DNA of 6,108 nt from Spartobacteria bacterium (GCA_025355595.1 JANXZI010000697.1:1-6108); one strand, 5' to 3'. Positions 1 to 5,988 are shown, counted from the first letter of the stretch. The notes: generated from the sequence alone by a model not told the origin. Numbers and translations: made by a program.

Positions 1-237
1 GTGCCGAAGCCCGGCACGCCTGCGGAAAAGGATCTGCCGGCGGATCAACTTTACGATCTCGCCGCCGATCGTGCTGAGTCAAAAAATCTCGCCGCGGAGA
101 AAGCGGAAACGGTGACGCGTCTGGCGGCATTGCTCGACAAAACCATCGCGGATGGACGCAGCACGCCCGGTGAGCTGCAGAAGAACGCGGTCGAGATCCG
201 CGTGCGGAAGGAAGCGAAGGCCGCGAGGAAAAGATAG
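1..237 (+). CDS. Sulfatase family protein, C-terminal end (partial, 5' end outside window)
   Basis: This is the last 78 codons of a type I (formylglycine-dependent) sulfatase, an enzyme class that hydrolyses sulfate esters, often on sulfated polysaccharides. The recognisable part is the C-terminal signature: QLYDLAADRAESKNLA (residues 16-31 of the fragment) matches the family's usual 'ELYDLxxDPxExxNLA' turn. It is followed by a helix and then GRSTPGELQKN, which resembles the 'GRSTPG..QKND' end of many arylsulfatases. The tail is Lys/Arg-rich (KEAKAARKR) and stops at TAG 235-237. The frame is open to the first base, and the GTG at position 1 is most likely an internal Val codon, because the catalytic Cys/Ser-x-Pro-x-Arg motif and metal ligands would lie upstream. 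Substrate and signal peptide cannot be judged. A repeat element begins 24 nt after the stop. Family call fairly sure; substrate unknown. Confidence 0.8.
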   Translation: MPKPGTPAEKDLPADQLYDLAADRAESKNLAAEKAETVTRLAALLDKTIADGRSTPGELQKNAVEIRVRKEAKAARKR

Positions 238-260
238 GGCGCGGCAGGGCGGGGGCGGCC

Positions 261-507
261 GGGCACTCGCATCAAACTTTGCGAGGCAGATGGCGCAGGC
301 GGAAGGCCGCGGCGCGGGGCGGAACGTCTAACATCTAACGCCTAACACTAAACTTTTAAGGAGCAGCACACATCGAACCGGACTCCGCATCGTTCGGCGT
401 TAAAAGTGAGGTGTCCGATGTTAGGCGTTGAGCCCGCCGCAGGCGTCTCCCTCCATGTTTCAACGTGCTGCTCCCCGGCAGGACAGATCATTTTGATGCG
501 ATTGCCC
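261..507 (-). repeat. Copy 1 of a ~248-bp intergenic inverted-repeat element (TIRs plus heptad TAAC arms)
   Basis: The left end (261-276, gggcactcgcatcaaa) matches the reverse complement of the right end (492-507) at 15 of 16 positions. Inside are two arms facing each other. The left arm has GAAC/TAAC/AAAC-like words at 322, 329, 336, 343, 350 and 357. The right arm has GTTA/GTGA-like words at 399, 406, 413, 420 and 427. Both keep an exact 7-nt step. The arms can pair: 337-347 with 419-429 (11 bp perfect) and 352-359 with 400-407 (8 bp perfect), with a smaller helix 374-378/392-396 in the loop. A second copy at 5276-5523 has the same ends, nearly the same length and the same inner layout. The strand is set to - because copy 2 aligns in the reverse sense. 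It holds no credible gene. It resembles a MITE-like or otherwise trans-mobilised intergenic repeat; the mechanism is not visible. Confidence 0.85.
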
Positions 508-657
508 TCGCGTCGGCGGGAACCGTTTGGCGAGCCCGTTCTGCCTTGCCTCATCTTGGGAAATCAGGAAACGTTCTGCTGCGTGTTTGCGAAACATAGG
601 TGATGCCCGAAGACCAAAGCTCCACTCCCCAGCAGTCGGCTTCCGTTCCCCCGCAGC
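508..657. other. Gene-free leader between repeat copy 1 and the Ser/Thr kinase gene
   Basis: Together with the repeat, this completes the non-coding stretch between the sulfatase stop (237) and the preferred kinase start (672). I see no convincing -35/-10 pair, terminator or RNA gene here. An in-frame ATG at 603 (preceded by GTG at 600) could start the kinase 23 codons earlier; the extra peptide would be Gln/Ser/Pro-rich and low in complexity. The word cataggtga (596-604) recurs at 5530-5538 upstream of the PUR-domain gene; nine bases is too short to claim a shared regulatory site. A promoter for the kinase cluster is expected somewhere here but I cannot place it. Confidence 0.4.
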
Positions 658-664
658 GGGAGGA
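658..664 (+). promoter_or_regulatory. Strong Shine-Dalgarno that favours the ATG at 672
   Basis: GGGAGGA lies 7 nt before the ATG at 672, close to ideal spacing for anti-SD pairing. The upstream alternative ATG at 603 has only an AGGTG that abuts the start codon. This is why 672 is preferred as the kinase start. Confidence 0.6.
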
Positions 665-671
665 ACGCCGC

Positions 672-2351
672 ATGGATTCGATCGAGGTCGACGGCCATTT
701 TGCGGCGGCACGCCCCTCCCAGCGCGGCTCATGGCAGCCGCCGTCGCCGGAGGAATTGCACAGGCGTCTCCCGCAGTACGAGGTGTCGGAAATGCTGGGG
801 CGCGGCGGCATGGGCGCGGTTTACAAGGGCTGGCAGAAGAGCCTCGGGCGCTTCGTCGCCATCAAGATTCTCCCGCCGGGCGTGGACGACGGGGACGAGG
901 GTTTCGTCGTGCGCTTCAAGCGTGAGGCCAAGGCGCTCGCGCAGCTCAGTCACCCCGGCATCATCCACGTCCACGACGCGGGCGAGCAGCCGGACGGGCT
1001 GCTCTATTTCGTCATGGATTTCGTCTCCGGCACGGACATTCAGCGAATGCTCTCCACGCGCGGTCGGCTGCCTGCCGCGGAGGCGCTCGGCATCCTCGCG
1101 CAGGTCCTCGACGCGCTCGCGTACGCGCACGGCCAGGGCGTCATCCACCGCGACATCAAGCCTGCGAACATCATGATTGACGGCGACGGGAGCGTGAAGA
1201 TCGCGGACTTCGGCCTCGCGAAAAATGTCACCGCGGGCGCCTCTCGCATCACCAGCAGCAATGTGAGCATCGGCACGCCTGACTTCATGGCTCCCGAGGC
1301 GCAGAGGGGCGCGGGAAATGTGGATCATCGCGCCGATATCTACGCCGTCGGCGTGATGCTCTACGAAATGCTCACCGGCCAGCTTCCGCGCGGGCGTTTC
1401 GAGCCACCCTCGCGTGCCGTGCCGACGCTCGACAAGCGCCTCGACCGAATCGTGGACCGCGCCCTCCAGTCTGAGCCGGACGCGCGCTTTGCCACCGCCG
1501 CGGAATTCCGCGCGGCCCTGGCGCCCTTGATTTCCCGCACCGCGCCCCGTCGTGTCGTGGCGGGCCGCCCCGCGGGCCAGCGCACCGGCCAGCGCACCGT
1601 GGCGCGGCGCAAGACCACGCTGCTCGTCGCCGGAAGCCCGCGCAAGAGCGCGCTCCTCCTCGGCATCCTCGCCGTCATCGTCCTCGCCATCGGCTGCACG
1701 ATCGCGTGGGAAAAATTGCACCCAGTTTCGCCGCACGTTGGCGCGAAGCCCGCGGTGATCACCCCAGACGCCGGTGGCGACAGTGGCACGGTGCCCGCTG
1801 CCGAAAGTGCGCCATGGAGAAATGCATTCACCGAGCTGCCGCTGAAGGATTTCACGGTGAATGCGAAGCACTCGGCGAAGGGCTGGCTCCTGCCGATGGG
1901 CAACCACTGGAAATATCCCGCGCAGGCGGTGCTCGCCGGCGCGCTGCGCGTCCGCGCCACGAGCGAGGAGGGCAGCATGATCCTGAACTTCCACCATGAC
2001 AACGGCGGGGCCAGCGGCGGCGCGGCCCGCGTTTTTTTCCGGCCCGGCATTTGCATCCTTGCTTACAACACCCAAAATGGTCTGCCGAACACGCGGCTCG
2101 CTGAGCAGGACGATGTGAACCTCGGGGACTCCACCCACGATTTCCTCCTCGTCCGCATCGCGGGAAAGCTCCGCGTGGTGCTCGATGGCCGCACGATCAT
2201 CCAAGCCGCGGACCCGAACCCCGCGCCCGGACGTTTCTCCCTCGAATGTGGATCGGACAACCGACTCCACGTCGAGAAAGCTGAATATCTTATCCTCGAC
2301 GGCATCCCTGAGGCTCGCGCGCTGAAGCTCGCCGGAGTGCCAGCTCCGTGA
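672..2351 (+). CDS. Membrane-anchored Hanks-type Ser/Thr protein kinase with extracytoplasmic C-terminal domain
   Basis: A 559-aa PknB-like eukaryotic-type kinase that transfers phosphate from ATP to Ser/Thr of target proteins. The kinase domain spans about residues 36-287. Visible motifs are the Gly loop GRGGMGAVYKG (43-53), VAIK with Lys65, the alpha-C Glu85 in FKREAKAL, HRDIKPAN (159-166, catalytic Asp161), DFG (179-181), and the activation-segment end GTPDFMAPE (201-209). All catalytic residues are present, so it should be active. A basic juxtamembrane stretch (293-325) contains a duplicated GQRT and leads to a single hydrophobic segment (about 327-345). The remainder (about 380-545) would be outside the cytoplasm. 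It is beta-rich and ends in LHVEKAEYLILDGIPEA, loosely like the concanavalin/DUF1080-type domains seen on such kinases; that domain call is tentative. The start at 672 was chosen for its Shine-Dalgarno; an in-frame ATG at 603 would add 23 residues. It is first of three same-strand genes, with the histidine kinase 19 nt downstream. Confidence 0.9.
   Translation: MDSIEVDGHFAAARPSQRGSWQPPSPEELHRRLPQYEVSEMLGRGGMGAVYKGWQKSLGRFVAIKILPPGVDDGDEGFVVRFKREAKALAQLSHPGIIHVHDAGEQPDGLLYFVMDFVSGTDIQRMLSTRGRLPAAEALGILAQVLDALAYAHGQGVIHRDIKPANIMIDGDGSVKIADFGLAKNVTAGASRITSSNVSIGTPDFMAPEAQRGAGNVDHRADIYAVGVMLYEMLTGQLPRGRFEPPSRAVPTLDKRLDRIVDRALQSEPDARFATAAEFRAALAPLISRTAPRRVVAGRPAGQRTGQRTVARRKTTLLVAGSPRKSALLLGILAVIVLAIGCTIAWEKLHPVSPHVGAKPAVITPDAGGDSGTVPAAESAPWRNAFTELPLKDFTVNAKHSAKGWLLPMGNHWKYPAQAVLAGALRVRATSEEGSMILNFHHDNGGASGGAARVFFRPGICILAYNTQNGLPNTRLAEQDDVNLGDSTHDFLLVRIAGKLRVVLDGRTIIQAADPNPAPGRFSLECGSDNRLHVEKAEYLILDGIPEARALKLAGVPAP
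1575..1598 (+). repeat. 12-bp perfect tandem duplication inside the kinase gene
   Basis: The 12-mer ggccagcgcacc occurs twice back to back and encodes GQRT-GQRT in the basic linker between the kinase domain and the membrane segment. It keeps the frame. It is probably slippage in a low-complexity linker and may vary between strains. Confidence 0.8.
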
Positions 2352-2370
2352 GCGCCCCGAAACCCGTCGC

Positions 2371-4602
2371 ATGACCCCGGAAAATAAAGCCCGCGAAAGA
2401 AGCGAGCAGATGCCCGTCGCATCGGAACGTGACACGCCGCGTTCGCGGCGAGCGGAGGAGGCGCTGCGGGAGAGCGAGGCACGGCTGCGGCTGTCAATGA
2501 AAGCGGCGAACGTCGGGCTGTGGGACTGGAATCTGGAGACCCACGCGGTGTATTATTCGCCCGAGTGGAAGATGCAGCTCGGCTACCGCGACGAGGAAAT
2601 TTCCCACCACTTTGACGAATGGAAAAGCCGCGTGCATCCCGAGGATCTCGCGCCCGCGCTGGGCAAGGTGGCCGCATATTTGGAAAATCCGCAGCACCGG
2701 TACGAGATCGAGATCCGCATGCGGCACCGGGACGGCAGCTACCGCTGGATTTACACGCAGGCCGATCTCGTGCGCGATGCGGCGGGCAAGGCGGTGCGCA
2801 TGCTCGGAAGCCACATTGACATCACCGATCGCAAGCGGGCGGAGGAGTCGCTGCGCGAAAGCGAGGAGCGCAACCGCATCCTGTCTGAAGCAGCTTTTGA
2901 AGGCATCGCCATCAGCGAGAACGGGGTGATGCTGGACTGCAACGACCAACTGGCCCGGATGATCGGGCGGCAGCGCAGTGAACTGATCGGCAGGCGCATC
3001 ACGGAGTTGGTCGCGCCCACATACCGCAATCTCGTCGCAGAGGCCCTGGATTCGGGGCACACTGATCCCTACGAGAACGCGCTGCTTCGTGCAGATGGAA
3101 CCTTGTGCCCAGTCATGACGCGTGCCCGGTATGCGCAGGTCGGCGGGCGGCAGGTGCGGATCACCGCGGTTCAGGACAATACTGAGCGCCAGAACGCCGA
3201 GGCGTCGCTGCGCGAGAGCGAGGCGCGTTACCGCCAGATCGTGGATACCGCGGAGGAAGGCATCTGGATGATCGACGCCAGACAGATGACGTCCTTCGTG
3301 AATCCAAAAATGGCGCGACTGCTCGGCTACACCGTGGAGGAGATGGTGGGGCGCGAACTGCACTGCTTCATGGACGAAGAGGGTCGCGCCATCACCGACG
3401 AGAACGTGAGGCGCCGCAAACAGGGCGTCGCCGAGCAGCACGACTTCAAATTTCTGCGCAAGGACGGCTCCGCGCTGTGGGCGGTCCTCAGCACGAATCC
3501 GATTTACGGTGCGGATGACGCGTATGCAGGTGCGCTGGCGATGCTCACGGATATCACCGAGCGCAAGCAGGCAGAGGCGGCCCTCCGGGAGAGCGAGGAG
3601 TTCTCGCAGCGGATCATCGACAGCAGTCAGGACTGTATCAAGGTCTTGGATCTGGAAGGGAATCTCCTGTCCATGAGTGTCGGAGGACAGAGATTGCTGG
3701 AGATTGAAGATGTCGCGGCACTCTTGAACAAGTCCTGGGTGGAGATTTGGAAAAATGAGGATGAAATTGCCGCCGGGCTCGCTGTTGCAAAAGCTCGGGC
3801 GGGCGGGGTCGGAGAGTTCTCCGGGTATTGTGCAACCGCCAAGGGCACGCCCAAGTGGTGGGAGATTATCGTGACGCCAATCAGGGATGCTCACGAAAAT
3901 GTGACTCGTCTGCTGGCCGTCTCCCGGGATATCACGCAGCGCAAGCAGGCGGAGGACGAATTGCACAGGCTTTCCCACCGGCTGTTGCGAGCCGAGGATG
4001 CCGAGCGCCGCCGCATCGCGAAGGAGCTGCATGATGCCACTGCACAGGATCTCGTCGCCGTGACGATGAACCTCGGCACGCTCCAGGAATTGATCGCCCC
4101 CGGCGACTCGAGGGCTGCGCGCATCCTCGAGGACAGCATCGCGCTGGTGGAAAACAGCGTGAACGACATCCGCACCCTCTCCTACGTGCTGCACCCGCCG
4201 CGGCTGGATGAAATGGGACTCGCGGGCGCGCTCGCGGAATACGCCGCCGGCTTCACGACCCGCACGGACACGCGGATCCGGGTCGAGGTCGCACCAGATT
4301 TCCGAAGGCTGTCGGAGGACATCGAGATCGTGCTCTTTCGCGTCGTGCAGGAAGGAATCGCGAACGTGCTGCGCCACGCGCAAAGCGACGCGGCGACGAT
4401 CCGCCTCGCGCACAGGGCCGGGAGTGTCGTGCTCGAAATCGAGGACTATGGCCGCGGGATGGCCGGGGCCAGCGCGCATGGCGTCGGCATCGTCGGAATG
4501 CGTGAGCGCCTGCAGCAGCTTGGTGGCCGGTTCGAGATCGAATCCGACAGCGGCGGGACGATCATCCGTGCGATGCTTCCGTTGCCCGACAACCCAAAAT
4601 GA
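2371..4602 (+). CDS. Soluble four-PAS sensor histidine kinase (HisKA_3 / NarX-DegS type)
   Basis: A 743-aa sensor kinase that should autophosphorylate on His and pass phosphate to the overlapping downstream regulator. Four PAS/PAC units occupy about residues 36-155, 165-275, 284-399 and 408-525, separated by near-identical linkers of the form (K/R)xAExxLRESExR beginning near 26, 155, 274 and 399, plus a diverged fifth at 525. The transmitter carries the HisKA_3 H-box ERRRIAKELHDATAQDL (His554 followed by Asp). The ATPase has an N-box-like EGIANVLRHA (Asn665), DYGRG (692-696), HGVGIVGMRERL (703-714) and GGT (728-730). No signal peptide or membrane segment is visible, so it probably acts in the cytoplasm; the ligand or cofactor is not evident. 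No good Shine-Dalgarno precedes ATG 2371, which is 19 nt after the Ser/Thr kinase stop; ATG 2410 is a possible alternative. The fourth PAS stretch is less GC-rich than its surroundings, suggesting a mosaic origin. Confidence 0.93.
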   Translation: MTPENKARERSEQMPVASERDTPRSRRAEEALRESEARLRLSMKAANVGLWDWNLETHAVYYSPEWKMQLGYRDEEISHHFDEWKSRVHPEDLAPALGKVAAYLENPQHRYEIEIRMRHRDGSYRWIYTQADLVRDAAGKAVRMLGSHIDITDRKRAEESLRESEERNRILSEAAFEGIAISENGVMLDCNDQLARMIGRQRSELIGRRITELVAPTYRNLVAEALDSGHTDPYENALLRADGTLCPVMTRARYAQVGGRQVRITAVQDNTERQNAEASLRESEARYRQIVDTAEEGIWMIDARQMTSFVNPKMARLLGYTVEEMVGRELHCFMDEEGRAITDENVRRRKQGVAEQHDFKFLRKDGSALWAVLSTNPIYGADDAYAGALAMLTDITERKQAEAALRESEEFSQRIIDSSQDCIKVLDLEGNLLSMSVGGQRLLEIEDVAALLNKSWVEIWKNEDEIAAGLAVAKARAGGVGEFSGYCATAKGTPKWWEIIVTPIRDAHENVTRLLAVSRDITQRKQAEDELHRLSHRLLRAEDAERRRIAKELHDATAQDLVAVTMNLGTLQELIAPGDSRAARILEDSIALVENSVNDIRTLSYVLHPPRLDEMGLAGALAEYAAGFTTRTDTRIRVEVAPDFRRLSEDIEIVLFRVVQEGIANVLRHAQSDAATIRLAHRAGSVVLEIEDYGRGMAGASAHGVGIVGMRERLQQLGGRFEIESDSGGTIIRAMLPLPDNPK

Positions 4603-5255
4603 AAGCCCTCAGGATACTCATTGCCGACGATCACGAACTCATCCGCGAGGGGCTGAAGGCGCGGCTGGAAAAACAGCCGGGCTGGCAGGTCTGCGCGGAA
4701 GCCCTGAACGGGCGGCAGGCCGTGGAACTCGCCCGCACGCTCAGGCCCGATGTGGCCGTGCTCGACATCAGCATGCCCGAGCTGAACGGCATCGAGGCCA
4801 CGCGGCAAATCCGCCGGGAGTGCCCGAAGACCGCCGTGCTCATCCTCACGATGCAGGAATCCGAGGGCCTCGTGCGCGAGGTGCTCGCGGCGGGCGCGCG
4901 CGGATTTGTGCTGAAGACGGACACCACACGGCTGCTCGTCGCCGCGGTGGAGGCGCTCGCGGAGGGCAAGCCGTTCTTCACCGGCAAGGTCAGCGAACTG
5001 GTGCTCGGCGGCTTCCTCGATCCTGGGCACGCCTCGCGCGCCGCCTCCGCCGAGGCCGGCCGGCTCAGCCCGCGCGAGCGCGAGATCGCACAGCTCCTCG
5101 CCGAAGGAAAAACGAACAAGGAGATCGCAGCGAAGCTCGGCGTGAGCGTGAAGACGATTGACGCGCACCGCGCGAACATCATGCGCAAGCTCAGCCTGCA
5201 TTGCATCGCCGGGCTGGTGCGTTACGCGATCCGCGAAAAGCTCATCGAGCCGTAG
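4599..5255 (+). CDS. NarL/FixJ-family response regulator (REC + LuxR-type HTH)
   Basis: A 218-aa two-component regulator, the usual length for the family. The receiver domain (about 4-120) has the acidic pair Asp10/Asp11, phosphoacceptor Asp56 in VAVLDISMPELNG, Thr84 and Lys106 in FVLKTD. The C-terminal LuxR/GerE DNA-binding domain spans about 154-212, starting LSPREREIAQLLAEGKTNKE with recognition-helix region VSVKTIDAHRANIMRKL. All phosphotransfer residues are present. Its ATG overlaps the histidine kinase TGA as ATGA (4599-4602), so translation is probably coupled and the two are very likely cognate partners: HisKA_3 kinases typically pair with NarL-type regulators. Phosphorylation is expected to drive dimerisation and DNA binding; target genes are not shown by the sequence. 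The stop (5253-5255) is followed 20 nt later by the second repeat copy, whose hairpin may form the end of the transcript. Confidence 0.95.
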   Translation: MKALRILIADDHELIREGLKARLEKQPGWQVCAEALNGRQAVELARTLRPDVAVLDISMPELNGIEATRQIRRECPKTAVLILTMQESEGLVREVLAAGARGFVLKTDTTRLLVAAVEALAEGKPFFTGKVSELVLGGFLDPGHASRAASAEAGRLSPREREIAQLLAEGKTNKEIAAKLGVSVKTIDAHRANIMRKLSLHCIAGLVRYAIREKLIEP

Positions 5256-5275
5256 ATGCACAGCACCGCAATAAA

Positions 5276-5523
5276 GGGCAATCGCATCGAACGTCCTCGT
5301 CTCAAAGAGCGAAACTTCAGGACAGCGGGGAGGCGCCGGCGGCGGGATTAACGTCTAACATTGAACACTTAACTTCTAACGCCAAATGGCGGAATCCGAT
5401 TCCATGGAACGGATCGCTGTGAACTTTCAGGGTTGGCGTTCCGTGTTAAATGTTAGATATTAAACCCCGCGCACCGGCTTTTCGGCAATGCGGCTTCCCC
5501 CGTGGTTTTTGATGCGATTGCCC
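5276..5523 (+). repeat. Copy 2 of the ~248-bp inverted-repeat element
   Basis: The ends are a perfect 13-bp inverted repeat: gggcaatcgcatc at 5276-5288 and its complement at 5511-5523. The left inner arm has TAAC/GAAC words at 5349, 5356, 5363, 5370 and 5377. The right arm has GTTC/GTTA/ATTA words at 5438, 5445, 5452 and 5459, both in a strict 7-nt period. The arms pair as 5354-5368 with 5443-5457 (14 of 15) and 5378-5385 with 5433-5440 (8 of 8); the left arm carries about one extra heptad. The loop contains ggaat/attcc (5391-5403). Aligned with the reverse complement of copy 1, the stretch from the gcggcggg box through the left arm agrees at roughly three quarters of positions, and the loop shares gcgga-tccg-ttc. 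Orientation is opposite to copy 1. No direct target duplication is convincing. Confidence 0.85.
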
Positions 5524-5533
5524 CTGCCGCATA

Positions 5534-5592
5534 GGTGAAACACCCTAGGCGGTATTCCCGTCCCGAATTAGGGCATCCCTTCAGTTTTCACC
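5534..5592. promoter_or_regulatory. Nested dyads upstream of the PUR-domain gene (candidate operator or leader hairpin)
   Basis: An outer 7-bp inverted repeat, ggtgaaa (5534-5540) and tttcacc (5586-5592), encloses an inner pair CCCTA (5543-5547) and TAGGG (5569-5573) around ggcggtattcccgtcccgaa. It lies 64 nt before the PUR gene start and just past repeat copy 2. Two nested dyads in a short gap suggest a protein-binding site or RNA fold, but I cannot name a factor; the nearby LuxR-type regulator is only a guess. No clear -35/-10 pair could be assigned. Confidence 0.3.
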
Positions 5593-5655
5593 ACACGGTT
5601 CCGCGTGCAGTGTCCCGGGTGAGAAAAGGAGCGCCCCACGCTCATATCCCGTAAA

Positions 5656-5886
5656 ATGACCTACACGAACCCTGTTCCCAACCCGCCTCTCGCCAGCGAA
5701 AAACTCGCAATTGACCGCAAGGTTTTCTTCCTCGACCTGAAGGAGAACGACCGAGGGCGGTATCTCAAGATCACCGAGGACGTCGGTGGCCGGCGCGACA
5801 CGATCATGCTCCCCATCGCCGCGGCGAAGGACTTCCACGAGATGCTCGGCAGACTGATTGATTTCGAGGCGACGCTGACGCAATAG
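5656..5886 (+). CDS. Small PUR-domain (PUR-alpha/DUF3276-like) nucleic-acid-binding protein
   Basis: A 76-aa protein with one PUR repeat covering most of its length (about 15-70). The core KVFFLDLKENDRGRYLKITE (25-44) matches the family pattern of an aromatic strand, 'DLKEN', then 'RGRYLKI.E'. It is followed by the strand DTIMLPI and an amphipathic helix, AAAKDFHEMLGRLIDFEATL. Bacterial PUR proteins such as the Borrelia regulator BpuR are single-repeat proteins that dimerise and bind single-stranded DNA or RNA; binding here is inferred from family membership. The first 14 residues are Pro/Asn-rich and probably flexible. ATG 5656 is the only ATG before the domain and no alternative start exists upstream before an in-frame stop; an AAAGGAG lies about 25 nt upstream, too far to be a standard Shine-Dalgarno. 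It stands 400 nt from the response regulator with a repeat between, so is probably its own transcription unit. Confidence 0.85.
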   Translation: MTYTNPVPNPPLASEKLAIDRKVFFLDLKENDRGRYLKITEDVGGRRDTIMLPIAAAKDFHEMLGRLIDFEATLTQ

Positions 5887-5887
5887 C

Positions 5888-5988
5888 GCAACCGGACCCG
5901 CTTCATGCCTGATCTTTCAATCGGTTCATGGAAGCGTCCCGGCAACGTCCGCGGAGGACGCGGGAAACTTCCCTGCTTATCCGGTTGC
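5888..5988 (+). other. Foldable inverted-repeat region just after the PUR gene stop
   Basis: A 9-bp perfect inverted repeat, gcaaccgga (5888-5896) and tccggttgc (5980-5988), brackets two smaller hairpins. The first is gcttcatg (5900-5907) with catggaagc (5927-5935), with one bulged base. The second is cgtcc-gcgga-ggacg (5949-5960 region), extended by an outer cccg/cggg. If transcribed it would form a multi-branched fold starting one base after the stop codon. It has no U-tract, so it is not a classical intrinsic terminator. It could be a structured 3' UTR or another palindromic repeat. Confidence 0.45.

Noticed and set aside
1..3. GTG at position 1 as a true start of a 78-aa protein
   Set aside because: The frame is open at the edge and the encoded sequence is clearly the C-terminal end of a much longer sulfatase.
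322..430. CRISPR-like array
   Set aside because: The repeat unit is only 7 nt with no spacers, and the two arms are inverted relative to each other.
348..554. Short minus-strand open frame within repeat copy 1, similar in translation (NIGHLTFNAE) to a + frame across copy 2 (NIEHLTSNAK)
   Set aside because: The similarity comes from the shared heptad DNA repeat, not from a conserved gene; the two frames end differently and neither has a ribosome binding site.
729..2435. Long open frame on the minus strand opposite the Ser/Thr kinase gene
   Set aside because: Its translation is low-complexity and Arg/Ala/Asp/Glu-rich with no domain, as expected from the reverse complement of a high-GC gene whose + strand product has every kinase motif.
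2494..4479. 661-codon open frame on the minus strand opposite the histidine kinase
   Set aside because: Shadow of a clear four-PAS histidine kinase; His/Arg/Val-rich translation without a recognisable family.
5262..5535. Target site duplication flanking repeat copy 2 (ccgca on both sides)
   Set aside because: The five-base match is not adjacent to both element ends at equal distance, and copy 1 shows nothing comparable.
5938..5966. Intrinsic terminator after the PUR gene
   Set aside because: A GC-rich hairpin is present but is followed by aaactt rather than a U-tract.
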